Part shown: positions 26,110-33,723 of the stretch, piece after piece
Layout of the letters: each line of letters opens with the position of its first letter
Numbering within the stretch: the stretch's first letter is position 1
Notes under the pieces: model-generated
The model's input: the letters and a program-made list of their open reading frames with translations, nothing else
Told to the model about the DNA's origin: nothing
Databases searched by the model: none
Assembly (NCBI GenBank): GCA_963696585.1
Contig: CAVOKW010000012.1
Location: 1 to 64,000, forward strand
DNA: 64,000 nucleotides
From: Parvibaculum sp963696585
GTDB lineage: Bacteria > Pseudomonadota > Alphaproteobacteria > Parvibaculales > Parvibaculaceae
Reading direction: 5' to 3'
Position numbers and translations under genes: made by a program

Positions 26110-27291
26110 ATGTTTGTTCTCCCGACTGCCCGCGACTTGGCCGAGCCGTTGACGCCGTTCCCGTCTTCGGCGACGTGTTCGCAGGTTTTTGATTGCCTCA
26201 TGGCGGAAGGCAACCTGCTCAATGTGCCGGTGGTGGATGAGGACGTGCCGGTCGGCCTGGTCAGCCGCCAGGATTTCATGCTTGTCTTCTCGCGCATGTA
26301 CGGCAAAGAGATCCATGGCCGTTCACCCATTACCACGCTGATGAACCCGCATCCCATCATGATTCCGGCAGATGCGACCTGCGAAGAGATCAATGCGCAT
26401 GTGTTTGTCTCCTGCAACTCATCTCCCTTGCAGGGCTTTATTGTGGTGGAAAACGGCAAATATCTCGGGCTTGGATCCGTCGCCACGCTGATGCGCGTGA
26501 TGGCAGACATCATGATCCGTCGCGCCCAGGAGCTTGATGCAGAGCGAAAGCGCGCCGAGGATGCCAATGCCAGCAAGACACAGTTTCTGGCGGGCATGAG
26601 CCATGAGCTTCGCACCCCCTTGAATGCGATCATCGGCTTTGCCGACCTCATCAAAATGGAACTCTTTGGCAAGGTGCAGCCCGCGCGCTATCTGGAATAT
26701 GTCAATGACATCCATCAAAGCGGCGTGCATCTGCTGAACATGATCAATGAGCTGCTCGACATGGCCAAGATCGAAGCAGGGCGCGTCGAGTTGCACGAAA
26801 CCAGCGTCAATCCCGTGTCACTGGGGCAGGAAGTCATGCGGATGCTGCGTCAGTCGCTCGCGGCGGGCGATTTGCGTATCGAACTTGATCTCAAGCCATG
26901 CCTGCCGGAGATTTACGCCGACGAGCAGCAAGTGCGCCGCATCCTGCTCAATCTCCTGTCCAATGCCATCAAGTTTACCCCGCCAGGCGGCACCATCACC
27001 CTGCGGGCGGGTCTGACAGGCGATGGCTGCTTTGAATATGTCGTCACCGATACGGGGATCGGCATTCCGCAAGACAAGATCGAGCGCGTGCTGGAACCGT
27101 TTGAACAGGTTGAAAACTCCTTCACGCGCAGCCGGGCAGGCACGGGGCTGGGACTGCCGCTCACCAAGGCCATGCTGGAAGCGCATGGTGGCAAGCTGAA
27201 GCTCGAAAGTCAGTTTGGACGCGGCACCCGGGTCAGCGCCATTCTGCCCGCCAGCCGCATCATCAAGGCGATGAGAGCCCGCCTCGCCTAG
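26110..27291 (+). CDS. Sensor histidine kinase with N-terminal CBS-type domain, soluble
   Basis: The 393-residue protein has no membrane segment. Residues 1-135 look like a CBS pair (LLNVPVVDEDVPVGLVSRQDF, then TTLMNPHPIMIPADATCEEI and LQGFIVVENGKYLGLGSVATL), which usually binds adenine nucleotides or related ligands. A short coiled linker (AQELDAERKRAEDANASK) leads to the HisKA dimer domain with the H box MSHELRTPLNAIIGFADL, then the N box LLNLLSNAIKFTPPGG, G1 DTGIGIP and G2 GTGLGLPL of the ATPase domain. No response regulator is adjacent. This architecture suggests an intracellular energy or nucleotide sensor of the PdhS/DivJ-like kinase group. Confidence 0.87.
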   Translation: MFVLPTARDLAEPLTPFPSSATCSQVFDCLMAEGNLLNVPVVDEDVPVGLVSRQDFMLVFSRMYGKEIHGRSPITTLMNPHPIMIPADATCEEINAHVFVSCNSSPLQGFIVVENGKYLGLGSVATLMRVMADIMIRRAQELDAERKRAEDANASKTQFLAGMSHELRTPLNAIIGFADLIKMELFGKVQPARYLEYVNDIHQSGVHLLNMINELLDMAKIEAGRVELHETSVNPVSLGQEVMRMLRQSLAAGDLRIELDLKPCLPEIYADEQQVRRILLNLLSNAIKFTPPGGTITLRAGLTGDGCFEYVVTDTGIGIPQDKIERVLEPFEQVENSFTRSRAGTGLGLPLTKAMLEAHGGKLKLESQFGRGTRVSAILPASRIIKAMRARLA

Positions 27292-27409
27292 ACTTTATCG
27301 GGGAATGTCACCGGTATAGCGCGCCCGGGGCCTGATCATTCGCCCGCAGTCTGTCTATGTCGGGCCCCTGCCTGACAGTCACGACAGCGAAGCGGCCTGA
27401 CAGGTTGGC

Positions 27410-27856
27410 CTAGCAGGGCGGACGATCCCCGAAAGTTTTATGGACGAGCCTGATTGCGGGCTCGTCCAGAAGCTGGGGGTTCCACTCGCCGGTACGAACG
27501 ACCTGGGTGGCGAGCTGCGTGTAAGTTTGCGGGGAATGAATGTCGATGCAGGCATAAGGATCGCTCGCCTTGTTGCCCAGCACCTTGCGCGCCTCTTCCT
27601 CGTCATGCAGATATTTCAGCGTCGAGAAATAGCCCGAAATATATTGTCGGCAATAGAGCCCTTCCCTGGGCGTCGGCGCATCCGGCGTCAGGCCATGCTC
27701 GCTCAGGACACGACAGGCCGCGAGCAGATCTTTACCCGTATCGATGCGCTGCCGTGCGGGTGCGGTCGTGACGAGCACAGGCAGCAGCATCAGGCCCGAT
27801 AGGGCAAGCCCCACCCGGCGCAGGGGCCCAAGGGCACCTCTTTTTGTTTTTGTCAT
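27410..27856 (-). CDS. Exported small protein, Rap1a/Tai-like fold
   Basis: A 148-residue protein with a signal peptide (residues 8-36). The mature part fits the Rap1a/Tai immunity-like family: DLLAACRVLSEHG, then YCRQYISGYF, CIDIHSPQTYTQLATQVV and a terminal LVHKTFGDRPPC with paired cysteines. In Serratia these proteins neutralise type VI amidase effectors, but in alphaproteobacteria many members occur without any T6SS, as here. GGGAGAGAG precedes the ATG at 27856. It lies 60 bases downstream of another small exported protein on the same strand. Confidence 0.65.
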   Translation of the reverse strand: MTKTKRGALGPLRRVGLALSGLMLLPVLVTTAPARQRIDTGKDLLAACRVLSEHGLTPDAPTPREGLYCRQYISGYFSTLKYLHDEEEARKVLGNKASDPYACIDIHSPQTYTQLATQVVRTGEWNPQLLDEPAIRLVHKTFGDRPPC

Positions 27857-27917
27857 GTCTCTCTCCCTGCACCGAGTGTGCACAATTTGGTGCCGGGCCG
27901 AAAGCCTTACCTGTGGA

Positions 27918-28208
27918 TCAGCTTGCCGGTTCAGATTCCGCCGTCGGCGTCTGGCCGAGCCAGATGTCCTTGAGCTTGCCGAGGCAGGTGCCGGTATCAT
28001 ACTGGCTGGTGATGAGCCGCATCGAGCGCTCGACCGCATCCGGCACATCCTTGGGATCGGTGCCCAGAAGTTCGGCCATCGGCTGATAAGCCTCAAGCGC
28101 CATTTCCTGTGACAGCATGCGGCAGGCATCGGTTGTGCGGTAATAGATGACAGGCGCAATCACCACAGCGATGAGTGCCAAAACAATCAGTCCAAGAATC
28201 ATTCTCAT
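27918..28208 (-). CDS. Small membrane-anchored protein, unknown
   Basis: A 96-residue protein: an N-terminal transmembrane helix (residues 3-22, ILGLIVLALIAVVIAPVIYY), followed by a soluble helical domain with two cysteines (DACRMLSQEM and TGTCLGKLKD). The ribosome site is weak. It sits between two other short envelope proteins on the same strand with 30- to 60-base gaps, making a likely three-gene unit of envelope proteins. The family is not recognised. Confidence 0.6.
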   Translation of the reverse strand: MRMILGLIVLALIAVVIAPVIYYRTTDACRMLSQEMALEAYQPMAELLGTDPKDVPDAVERSMRLITSQYDTGTCLGKLKDIWLGQTPTAESEPAS

Positions 28209-28235
28209 GTCAGGCTTTCTGATGTGTAAGGAAAA

Positions 28236-28550
28236 CTAGAATCCGCCATCCGGTCCGCTGCCCCGGCCCGTCGAGTTGGGCATGTCCACGCCACCACCGC
28301 TCTTGACCTTGCAGGCATTGAAGCCCTTCTTCCAGCCTGCCCGGTAGGCCTCGTCATTTGCGTATGCATGTTCGTCACGCGTGATCGTGCTCTTGTCGCC
28401 GGGCACCATATTGGTGGCACTGGTGCAGCCTTGCGAATAGCCGATCTGATAGTTCGGATCGTCCTTATATTGACTGGGCGCGGCGCAAGCGGCGAGCGCA
28501 AGCGGCAAGGCAAGGATCACGATACGTCGGAAAGCTCTCATCTGCATCAT
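28236..28550 (-). CDS. Small lipoprotein, unknown
   Basis: About 104 residues. The N-terminus is a lipoprotein signal with lipobox LAAC (residues 17-20 after MMQMRAFRRIV). The mature part contains a PNYQIGYSQGCTSA and a DEAYRAGWKKGFNAC segment, a pair of GY/GW-x-G-C repeats that probably form a disulfide-linked fold. The start may be any of three close ATGs (28550, 28547, 28541). First of three short envelope genes on this strand. Confidence 0.65.
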   Translation of the reverse strand: MMQMRAFRRIVILALPLALAACAAPSQYKDDPNYQIGYSQGCTSATNMVPGDKSTITRDEHAYANDEAYRAGWKKGFNACKVKSGGGVDMPNSTGRGSGPDGGF

Positions 28551-28697
28551 AATGGCACATCCTGTGGTCAATCTGGGTGAACTCTAGGTGAATTAGGCTG
28601 TCGCCGCCATTTATCGCATCGGCATTCAGCATGCTTTACGAGGTTTTAAGATGCCGGATGCTCAAATACCCCGTTGAAGCGCGCGCCTGTGGGGGCG

Positions 28698-29852
28698 ATG
28701 CATGAGGGGTTTGGGCACATGGCTTTTGGGAATGTGGCGGATAAGGCGGGATTTGGCGCAGGCGAGGGTTCGAAATCTTCGGACCGCGATGCGCTGATGC
28801 GCAGCCTGGCCGACCTGGCGCTGTTGCCGCCCAGTCTTGTCAGTCCGCAGGAGCGCGGGCTGCTGGACGCCATGCTCGCCCCGATCATCAGCCGTTTTGA
28901 CGACGCGACACGCAGGCGTCTGGTCGAGCGCCTCGTCAAGCAGGTCGATGGCCCGCGCGATCTCGCCATGGCGCTGGCGCTGGAACCCATTGAAATCGCC
29001 AAGCCGCTGCTTGTTGAAGGCGATACGCTCAAGGCAGGTGATCTGGTATCGATCATCCGCAATGGCACTTTTGAGCATCGTTTGGCGATTGCCGACCGGC
29101 GCGGACTGGAAAGCAATGTTGCCGATACGCTGATTGAATTTGCCAGTCCTGAAATCTCCAGCCGCCTGCTTGCCAACCGGACGGCCATACTGTCCTTGCA
29201 GGGCATCGAAGCGCTGACACGGCAAAGTGCAGGCGAACCGCAATATCAGGCTTTGCTGCTGGCCCGCCCTGAAATGTCGGTGCGTCTGGCGCATCTGATG
29301 TTCTGGTGGTCAAGCTCGCCTGTGCGCATGGACATTCTGCGCCGCTTTACAGCGGAGCGGCGCGTGTCGCATAAAGCCCTGGCAGACCTGTTGCATGCGG
29401 GCCTGGAAGCGGCACAGGGCGATGAACAATTGCGCCTGGTCCTCTCCCTTGTCGGCGAGCCGCAAGCCATCGCCAAGCCACGCTTCCTGCGATTGATCAA
29501 TCTGGCGGAAGGTGGCCAGATCGAAGAGTTCATGGCGGATCTTGCCGCCGCCGCCTATATCCGTATCGAAACCCTTCGTCGCATCATCGCCGATCCGCAT
29601 GGCGAACCGCTCTCCGTTCTCGCCAAGGCGCTGGGTCTCAATCGCCGTGAATTTGGCGAGTTGATTGTCGTGGTTGTCCAGATGCGTGAAGCAAGCCTGC
29701 CGACCAAGCAGGATCTGGAACGCATGACGGCTGTCTTCGATGAAATCTCGACCGATCGCGCCGATATGGCCCTGCATGGCTGGGATGTCGCCTTCGCGAC
29801 CGAAGACGTCCTGCTACCGATTGATCATGACGATTATTCCGCCGCGCTGTGA
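28698..29852 (+). CDS. DUF2336 domain protein
   Basis: The protein is about 384 residues long, soluble and largely helical, resembling HEAT-like repeats; it matches DUF2336, a family nearly confined to alphaproteobacteria. Landmarks are RDLAMALALEPIEIAKPLLVEG, the ANRTAIL-SLQGIEALTRQSA area and a C-terminal ALGLNRREFGELIVVVVQMRE. The start is uncertain among ATG 28698 and ATG 28719; the frame opens at a TTG at 28674. Its end overlaps the end of the convergent XRE gene by 19 bases. No function is established. Confidence 0.8.
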   Translation: MHEGFGHMAFGNVADKAGFGAGEGSKSSDRDALMRSLADLALLPPSLVSPQERGLLDAMLAPIISRFDDATRRRLVERLVKQVDGPRDLAMALALEPIEIAKPLLVEGDTLKAGDLVSIIRNGTFEHRLAIADRRGLESNVADTLIEFASPEISSRLLANRTAILSLQGIEALTRQSAGEPQYQALLLARPEMSVRLAHLMFWWSSSPVRMDILRRFTAERRVSHKALADLLHAGLEAAQGDEQLRLVLSLVGEPQAIAKPRFLRLINLAEGGQIEEFMADLAAAAYIRIETLRRIIADPHGEPLSVLAKALGLNRREFGELIVVVVQMREASLPTKQDLERMTAVFDEISTDRADMALHGWDVAFATEDVLLPIDHDDYSAAL

Positions 29853-30640
29853 TGTGAGCGCTGCGGCAGGGGGGAATGCTCGCTGTCATCGTCGCCATGA
29901 CCGGCATGGGGCACATGCGTCACGAAGCCCGGCTGGGCCACGATGATCTCAAGATCGCGGCGCGCCTGACGCGCTGTCGCAATGATCTCGCTCTCGGTCC
30001 GATCCACAAGCGCCAGCACGTGGCGCAGCCGGTCATGCACCTCATGGATCCATTCGCTCAAGGCGGGATTGTGTCGGCGCAGGGCAGAGGCGTCCGCGGT
30101 CAGTCGCCGGGCGGCGCGCCGCACGGCGCCGGTATTGAAGTCGGTCGTCCCCGTGACCATCAAGACGAGATCGCGTATTTGCGCTCGCACACCATCAGCC
30201 AGCGCGACAAGCTCGCGCTCGCGTCGTGCCGCTTCATCGGCTGGTGGCGCCAGATCATCAAGCATCACATCAAGCACGCGGGCAATCTGCGTCATGATGC
30301 GGAAGGTGCCATCCTTCTTGCAGGTCTCGATTTCAGAGAGATAGGCCGGGCTGATGCCCGCCTCGCGGGCAAGTTCAACGCCCTTCAAGCCACGATATTC
30401 GCGCCAGACACGCACCGGATGATCGCCCTCGGCAATCTTGTGGGCGACCTCGGCGGGCACAGCATCCAGACGCTCCATGCCAAACGAACTGCCAGACACC
30501 GCAGCGCGCAAATCATCCAGATCTTCCTGCGCACGGGTCAGCTTCTCGAAAAGCGCGACCGGCACGATGGCATAAATCGCTTTGCCCTCGCTGTCGCAAA
30601 GGCGCTGCACACCATCATTTTTAGGCAAAGCTGTCGTCAT
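29834..30640 (-). CDS. XRE-family DNA-binding protein, antitoxin-like, with long C-terminal extension
   Basis: The 268-residue protein begins with a short region like a Phd/DUF-type antitoxin segment (YAIVPVALFEKLTRAQEDLDDL), followed by a lambda-type helix-turn-helix (residues 80-135; GLKGVELAREAGISPAYLSEIE). The last 130 residues are charged and helical, ending in a His/Asp-rich tail. Its start overlaps the stop of the 100-residue upstream gene (ATGA), as in toxin-first HigBA pairs. HigA antitoxins are about 100 residues, so the long C-terminal part is unusual. DNA binding and autoregulation are inferred. Confidence 0.75.
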   Translation of the reverse strand: MTTALPKNDGVQRLCDSEGKAIYAIVPVALFEKLTRAQEDLDDLRAAVSGSSFGMERLDAVPAEVAHKIAEGDHPVRVWREYRGLKGVELAREAGISPAYLSEIETCKKDGTFRIMTQIARVLDVMLDDLAPPADEAARRERELVALADGVRAQIRDLVLMVTGTTDFNTGAVRRAARRLTADASALRRHNPALSEWIHEVHDRLRHVLALVDRTESEIIATARQARRDLEIIVAQPGFVTHVPHAGHGDDDSEHSPLPQRSHHSAAE

Positions 30641-30939
30641 CGCGACGCCTCACCCGTAAAGGCCAGCACGGTGAGGCGCCGCCCATTGCTGGCCAGAACC
30701 ACGCGCAGGCCAGGCAGGGCTTCGATGCTGAACATGCCGCCGGATAATTCATGACCATTCGGTCCGGCCGCGCATCCCATCACCAGGGCACGCACGCGCG
30801 TCTGCTGCTTGCGGTCAAGCAGCAGGAATCGGCGGTAAGCACCCTTGGCATAGACGACATCACGCGAGGCGGCCGGATCGTTCCGGCAGCCAGAAGCGCC
30901 ATCATTGCCATGAGGAGACGTGTCGATTGTATTTTGCAT
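30637..30939 (-). CDS. Small protein upstream of XRE gene, RelE/HigB-like toxin candidate
   Basis: A 100-residue protein. After a low-complexity N-terminus of about 28 residues it follows the RelE/ParE layout: two helices (YRRFLLLDRKQQTRVRALVMG), then HELSGGMFSIEALPGLRVVLAS and RRLTVLAFTGEASR as the strands where RelE toxins have Lxgg-x-yR-x-R-x(4)-R. It is translationally coupled to the XRE gene downstream. Assignment as a toxin rests on layout and context, not on a clear motif; catalytic residues cannot be pinned down. Confidence 0.5.
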   Translation of the reverse strand: MQNTIDTSPHGNDGASGCRNDPAASRDVVYAKGAYRRFLLLDRKQQTRVRALVMGCAAGPNGHELSGGMFSIEALPGLRVVLASNGRRLTVLAFTGEASR

Positions 30940-31054
30940 GGCCGCCTGGACGGGTAAGCTGGGTCAGGACGAACGGCAGGAAACGAAGAACGAATCACCC
31001 GGTGTCATGGACCATCACGGGTCTGATCGAAACATAGGGGAGGCTGAATGTCCA

Positions 31055-31080
31055 CGCCGCACGATGACGCCGCACGATGA
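31055..31080. repeat. 13-bp tandem duplication at the start of the esterase gene
   Basis: CGCCGCACGATGA occurs twice in tandem (31055-31067, 31068-31080) and is followed by eight bases of a third copy. The duplication puts the ribosome-site-linked ATG at 31050 out of frame with the gene. Confidence 0.9.
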
Positions 31081-31975
31081 CGCCGCACTGGCAAAGGTCA
31101 AAGGGTTGCTGCGCGAGCGCATGAAACGCGCCGTTCTGCCGCTGGCGGAGCGCCGCATCATGATGGATCGCAACAGTGACGTGTTTCCCTTGCCAGCCGG
31201 TGTGGTTGCAAGGACCGCCGATCTGGGGGGATTGCGGGCCGAATGGACCCTGCCGGAAAAGCACCGGACCGGGCCCGTCCTGATCTATTTTCATGGTGGC
31301 GGCTATGTGCAGGGCTCATCACTCTCCCATCGCCATGTGACCGGGCGACTGGCGCTGGAAACCGGGGCGCGCGTGCTGAGCGTCGATTATGCGCTGGCGC
31401 CTGAGCATGTTTTTCCGGCCGCTGTGCAGGACGGCCTTGCATCCTATGAGTGGCTCCTGCGGCAGGGGGTTGGCGCGCATGAAATCTGTCTGGCGGGCGA
31501 CAGCGCGGGCGGCGGTCTGGCTGTCGCCACCCTGATCGCCGCACGTGACAAGGGGCTCGCCCTGCCAGCCGGCGCGGCGCTGCTTTGTCCGTGGACGGAT
31601 TTAACCTGCGACACGCCGAGCTATAAAAGCCGGGCCGATGTGGACCCGATGACAAGCGAGGCGGGCCTCAAGGCCATGGCCGAGATTTATCTCGCAGGCG
31701 CCGATCCGCGCGATCCGCTCGCCTCACCCAATTTTGCCGATCTCAAGGGCCTGCCGCCGCTATACATTCAGGTCGGCAATGATGAAGTGCTGCTGGATGA
31801 TGCCCGGCACCTCGCAGCGCGCGCCAGGGAGCATGGGGTGGAGGTGCGTCTCGATATATACGAGCACATGTTCCATGTCTGGCAGGCCTTTTATCAAATG
31901 CTGCCTCAGGGCGAAGAGGCTCTGGTCCGCATCAGCGCGCATCTGCTGGCACACTGGCAAAGAGCGGTACCCTGA
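31064..31975 (+). CDS. Alpha/beta hydrolase, hormone-sensitive-lipase family esterase
   Basis: The protein of about 303 residues is an HSL-type esterase: oxyanion motif YFHGGGYVQGS, nucleophile elbow AGDSAGGGLAVA, catalytic Asp in VGNDEVLLDDA and His in EHMFHVWQAF. It is cytoplasmic. The start is peculiar. A good ribosome site (GGGGAGGCTGA) leads to ATG 31050, which is out of frame because a 13-bp segment is duplicated at 31055-31080; deleting one copy would give a perfect start MSTPHDDAALAKV. In the sequence as given, ATG 31064 is in frame but has no ribosome site of its own, so expression may be low. Confidence 0.85.
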   Translation: MTPHDDAALAKVKGLLRERMKRAVLPLAERRIMMDRNSDVFPLPAGVVARTADLGGLRAEWTLPEKHRTGPVLIYFHGGGYVQGSSLSHRHVTGRLALETGARVLSVDYALAPEHVFPAAVQDGLASYEWLLRQGVGAHEICLAGDSAGGGLAVATLIAARDKGLALPAGAALLCPWTDLTCDTPSYKSRADVDPMTSEAGLKAMAEIYLAGADPRDPLASPNFADLKGLPPLYIQVGNDEVLLDDARHLAARAREHGVEVRLDIYEHMFHVWQAFYQMLPQGEEALVRISAHLLAHWQRAVP

Positions 31976-32078
31976 TTTGTGAATTCTTTACGCTCCTTAA
32001 GCAGGCTTTACCCGTCTTAAGAGGGCGTTAAGAAGCGCGTCATACGGTTTGACCGGAGCACATCGGGATTGCCCATGT

Positions 32079-32174
32079 GCCCGGATGACAAAGGCAAACC
32101 GCCGGAAAGGGCGGGACGCAAAGCCTCCGGCCCTCCTTGCCGATCCGGCAAAAGGGTAGCGGGGTTGCCGCCGG
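32079..32174 (+). promoter_or_regulatory. Cyclic-di-GMP-I (GEMM) riboswitch ahead of the ParA gene
   Basis: The segment reproduces the GEMM-I aptamer almost base for base: GGCAAACC at 32093-32100, a short P2 hairpin with an A-rich loop (CCGCC/GGCGG), GGGACGCAAAGCCTCCGGCC at 32112-32131, a P3 arm TTGCCG-ATC-CGGCAA (32135-32149), and the closing GGGTAGCGGGGTTGCCG at 32153-32169. These are the conserved parts of Vibrio Vc2. About 110 bases of leader follow before the ParA start, able to form a nested structure (GGTCAG 32184-32189 with CTGACC 32245-32250; GGGCGTT with AACGCCC inside). No T-run follows, so control of translation or Rho access is more likely than intrinsic termination. Confidence 0.92.
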
Positions 32175-32284
32175 ACAAGATCCCGGTCAGGGGCCGGACG
32201 CCATGGGCGTTCGACAAGGCTCCGCCATGGCAACGCCCCGGACCGCTGACCGTGCCCCGCTTCCCGGCCTGCCAGGAGGTTTTG

Positions 32285-33031
32285 ATGCCGTCACCAATGC
32301 GCATATTCGTTTTTGCCTCACAAAAGGGCGGGTCTGGCAAGACCACTCTTGCCGGTCACATAGCGGTGCAGGCCGCCCTTGCCGGGCATGGCCGTGTGGC
32401 GATGATCGATACGGATCCGCAAGGCAGCATGGAGAAATGGTGGGAGGCACGTCTTGCCGATGAGCCGGGCTATTACAAGGCGGACATGACGAGCCTGACC
32501 GGGGCCATTGCCAAGGCCCGGCACGACGGGGTGCGGCTGCTCGTCATCGATACGCCGCCCGCAATCACGCGCGCCATTTCCGAGGTTGTGGCCCATGCCG
32601 ATCTCGTGCTGGTGCCAACAAGGCCAAGTCCGCATGACCTGCGTGCCGTCGGCCCGACAGTGGATATCGCGGAATGGCACAAGAAGCAGATGGTGTTTCT
32701 GGTCAATGCCGCAACGCCGCGCGCCCGCATCACATCGGATGCCGCCGTCGCCTTGTCGCAGCACGGCACGGTCGCGCCTGTCACCATTCATCACCGCGTC
32801 GAATTTGCCGCCGCCATGATCGATGGGCGCACGGTGATGGAGGCCAAACCGGGCGGCAAATCGGCCCTTGAGGTGCAGGCGCTCTGGACTTACCTCGCCG
32901 ATCGTCTCCAGCGCATGGACGCGGCCGATCAGGAACTCTGCGGGCCCCTGCCGCCCAAGGGCGCCTATCGGACAAATCTCAATGCGTTGGGTCAGCGTGC
33001 CCCGATTTTTGGGCGTCGCGTTGTCTCGTGA
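32285..33031 (+). CDS. ParA-family ATPase, downstream of c-di-GMP riboswitch
   Basis: The 248-residue P-loop ATPase has the deviant Walker A SQKGGSGKTTLAGH, Walker A' MIDTDPQGSMEKW and Walker B LLVIDTPPAITRA of the ParA/Soj group, then VPTRPSPHDLRA and the HHRVEFAAAMIDGRTV tail. Such ATPases move DNA, plasmids or protein clusters along the nucleoid. No ParB or parS is visible; instead a ribbon-helix-helix protein follows, as in ParF-ParG. AGGAGG precedes the ATG at 32285. Control by the upstream riboswitch would tie this to cyclic-di-GMP, pointing to a role in placing a surface or motility structure; this is inference. Confidence 0.9.
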   Translation: MPSPMRIFVFASQKGGSGKTTLAGHIAVQAALAGHGRVAMIDTDPQGSMEKWWEARLADEPGYYKADMTSLTGAIAKARHDGVRLLVIDTPPAITRAISEVVAHADLVLVPTRPSPHDLRAVGPTVDIAEWHKKQMVFLVNAATPRARITSDAAVALSQHGTVAPVTIHHRVEFAAAMIDGRTVMEAKPGGKSALEVQALWTYLADRLQRMDAADQELCGPLPPKGAYRTNLNALGQRAPIFGRRVVS

Positions 33032-33084
33032 GCCGGTACGCCTGAAGCCTGCCCTGTCGTCTGCCGATTGATTGGAGAAAACAA

Positions 33085-33555
33085 ATGAGCCGTGACGGTT
33101 TTGCATCGCTGAGTGCGAGCCTCTTGATACGCCGCGCGCCCCCGAAGGCGACAAGTGACGCCCCCCGCCCAGGCGACGTCCCGGCCCATATGCGGCCTGC
33201 GCCCGAAATGCGCCAGTCCGCCTTGCCCCAAGGGCCGGATGACAAATTCTTCCAAAGGGAAGGGCGGGCCGATCCGGCGCCTGCTGGCAATACGATCTAT
33301 AGTGGTCCCGAGCGTCGTCTGCGCGAGGTCAGCCCCGAAATAGAGCGTCGATGCAGCGTACCGCCACGCATCAAGGTGTCAGTCAGGCTCGAACAGCATC
33401 GCTATGCGCGATTGCGCATGGCCTCGCAAGACATGGGCCGTACCCATCAAGACCTGATGACCAAGGCCATCGACCACTATCTCGATATGCTCCGGATACC
33501 GCGTATCGCGGCCCAGAAGCGTGATTTGAATGGGCTCCGGCGATCGTTTTCATAG
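33085..33555 (+). CDS. Ribbon-helix-helix protein paired with ParA
   Basis: A 156-residue protein: the first 85 residues are Pro/Ala/Arg-rich and probably disordered, and the end is a ribbon-helix-helix domain (RIKVSVRLEQHRYARLRMAS, then LMTKAIDHYLDMLRIP). The layout of a flexible, basic N-terminus plus RHH resembles ParG-type partners of ParA/ParF ATPases, whose arm stimulates ATP hydrolysis. It lies 53 bases after the ParA gene with a GGAGAAAA ribosome site, hence the same riboswitch-controlled transcript. The size is larger than ParG (about 75 residues). Confidence 0.75.
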   Translation: MSRDGFASLSASLLIRRAPPKATSDAPRPGDVPAHMRPAPEMRQSALPQGPDDKFFQREGRADPAPAGNTIYSGPERRLREVSPEIERRCSVPPRIKVSVRLEQHRYARLRMASQDMGRTHQDLMTKAIDHYLDMLRIPRIAAQKRDLNGLRRSFS

Positions 33556-33665
33556 AGGCCTGACGCCCGGTCGACTGGGGTGAATGAGCCGGATTTCGGC
33601 CTGTTCAGTCTACCCTGATTGCTAATTGAGGAAAGAGATATAGAATCGCCGCAAATATCGGTTTG

Positions 33666-33705
33666 AATTGACGAACCCCGCCTTGCGAAATGCGGGGCGT
33701 CAATT
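33666..33705 (+). promoter_or_regulatory. Strong hairpin in the mucR leader
   Basis: AATTGACG (33666-33673) pairs with CGTCAATT (33698-33705), and inside it CCCCGC (33676-33681) pairs with GCGGGG (33692-33697), with a 10-base loop and an AA bulge. It ends 18 bases before the GTG start of mucR. It could be the terminator of the ParA-RHH transcript read into an A-rich stretch, or a translational control element of mucR, which is autoregulated in Brucella and Sinorhizobium. Confidence 0.6.
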
Positions 33706-33723
33706 GAAGAAAATGGGGCGGCG

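Noticed and set aside
32285..33555. Plasmid or prophage partition locus
   Set aside because: There is no ParB, no replication gene and no iteron; the neighbours are chromosomal (mucR, PAS protein) and a riboswitch controls the pair.
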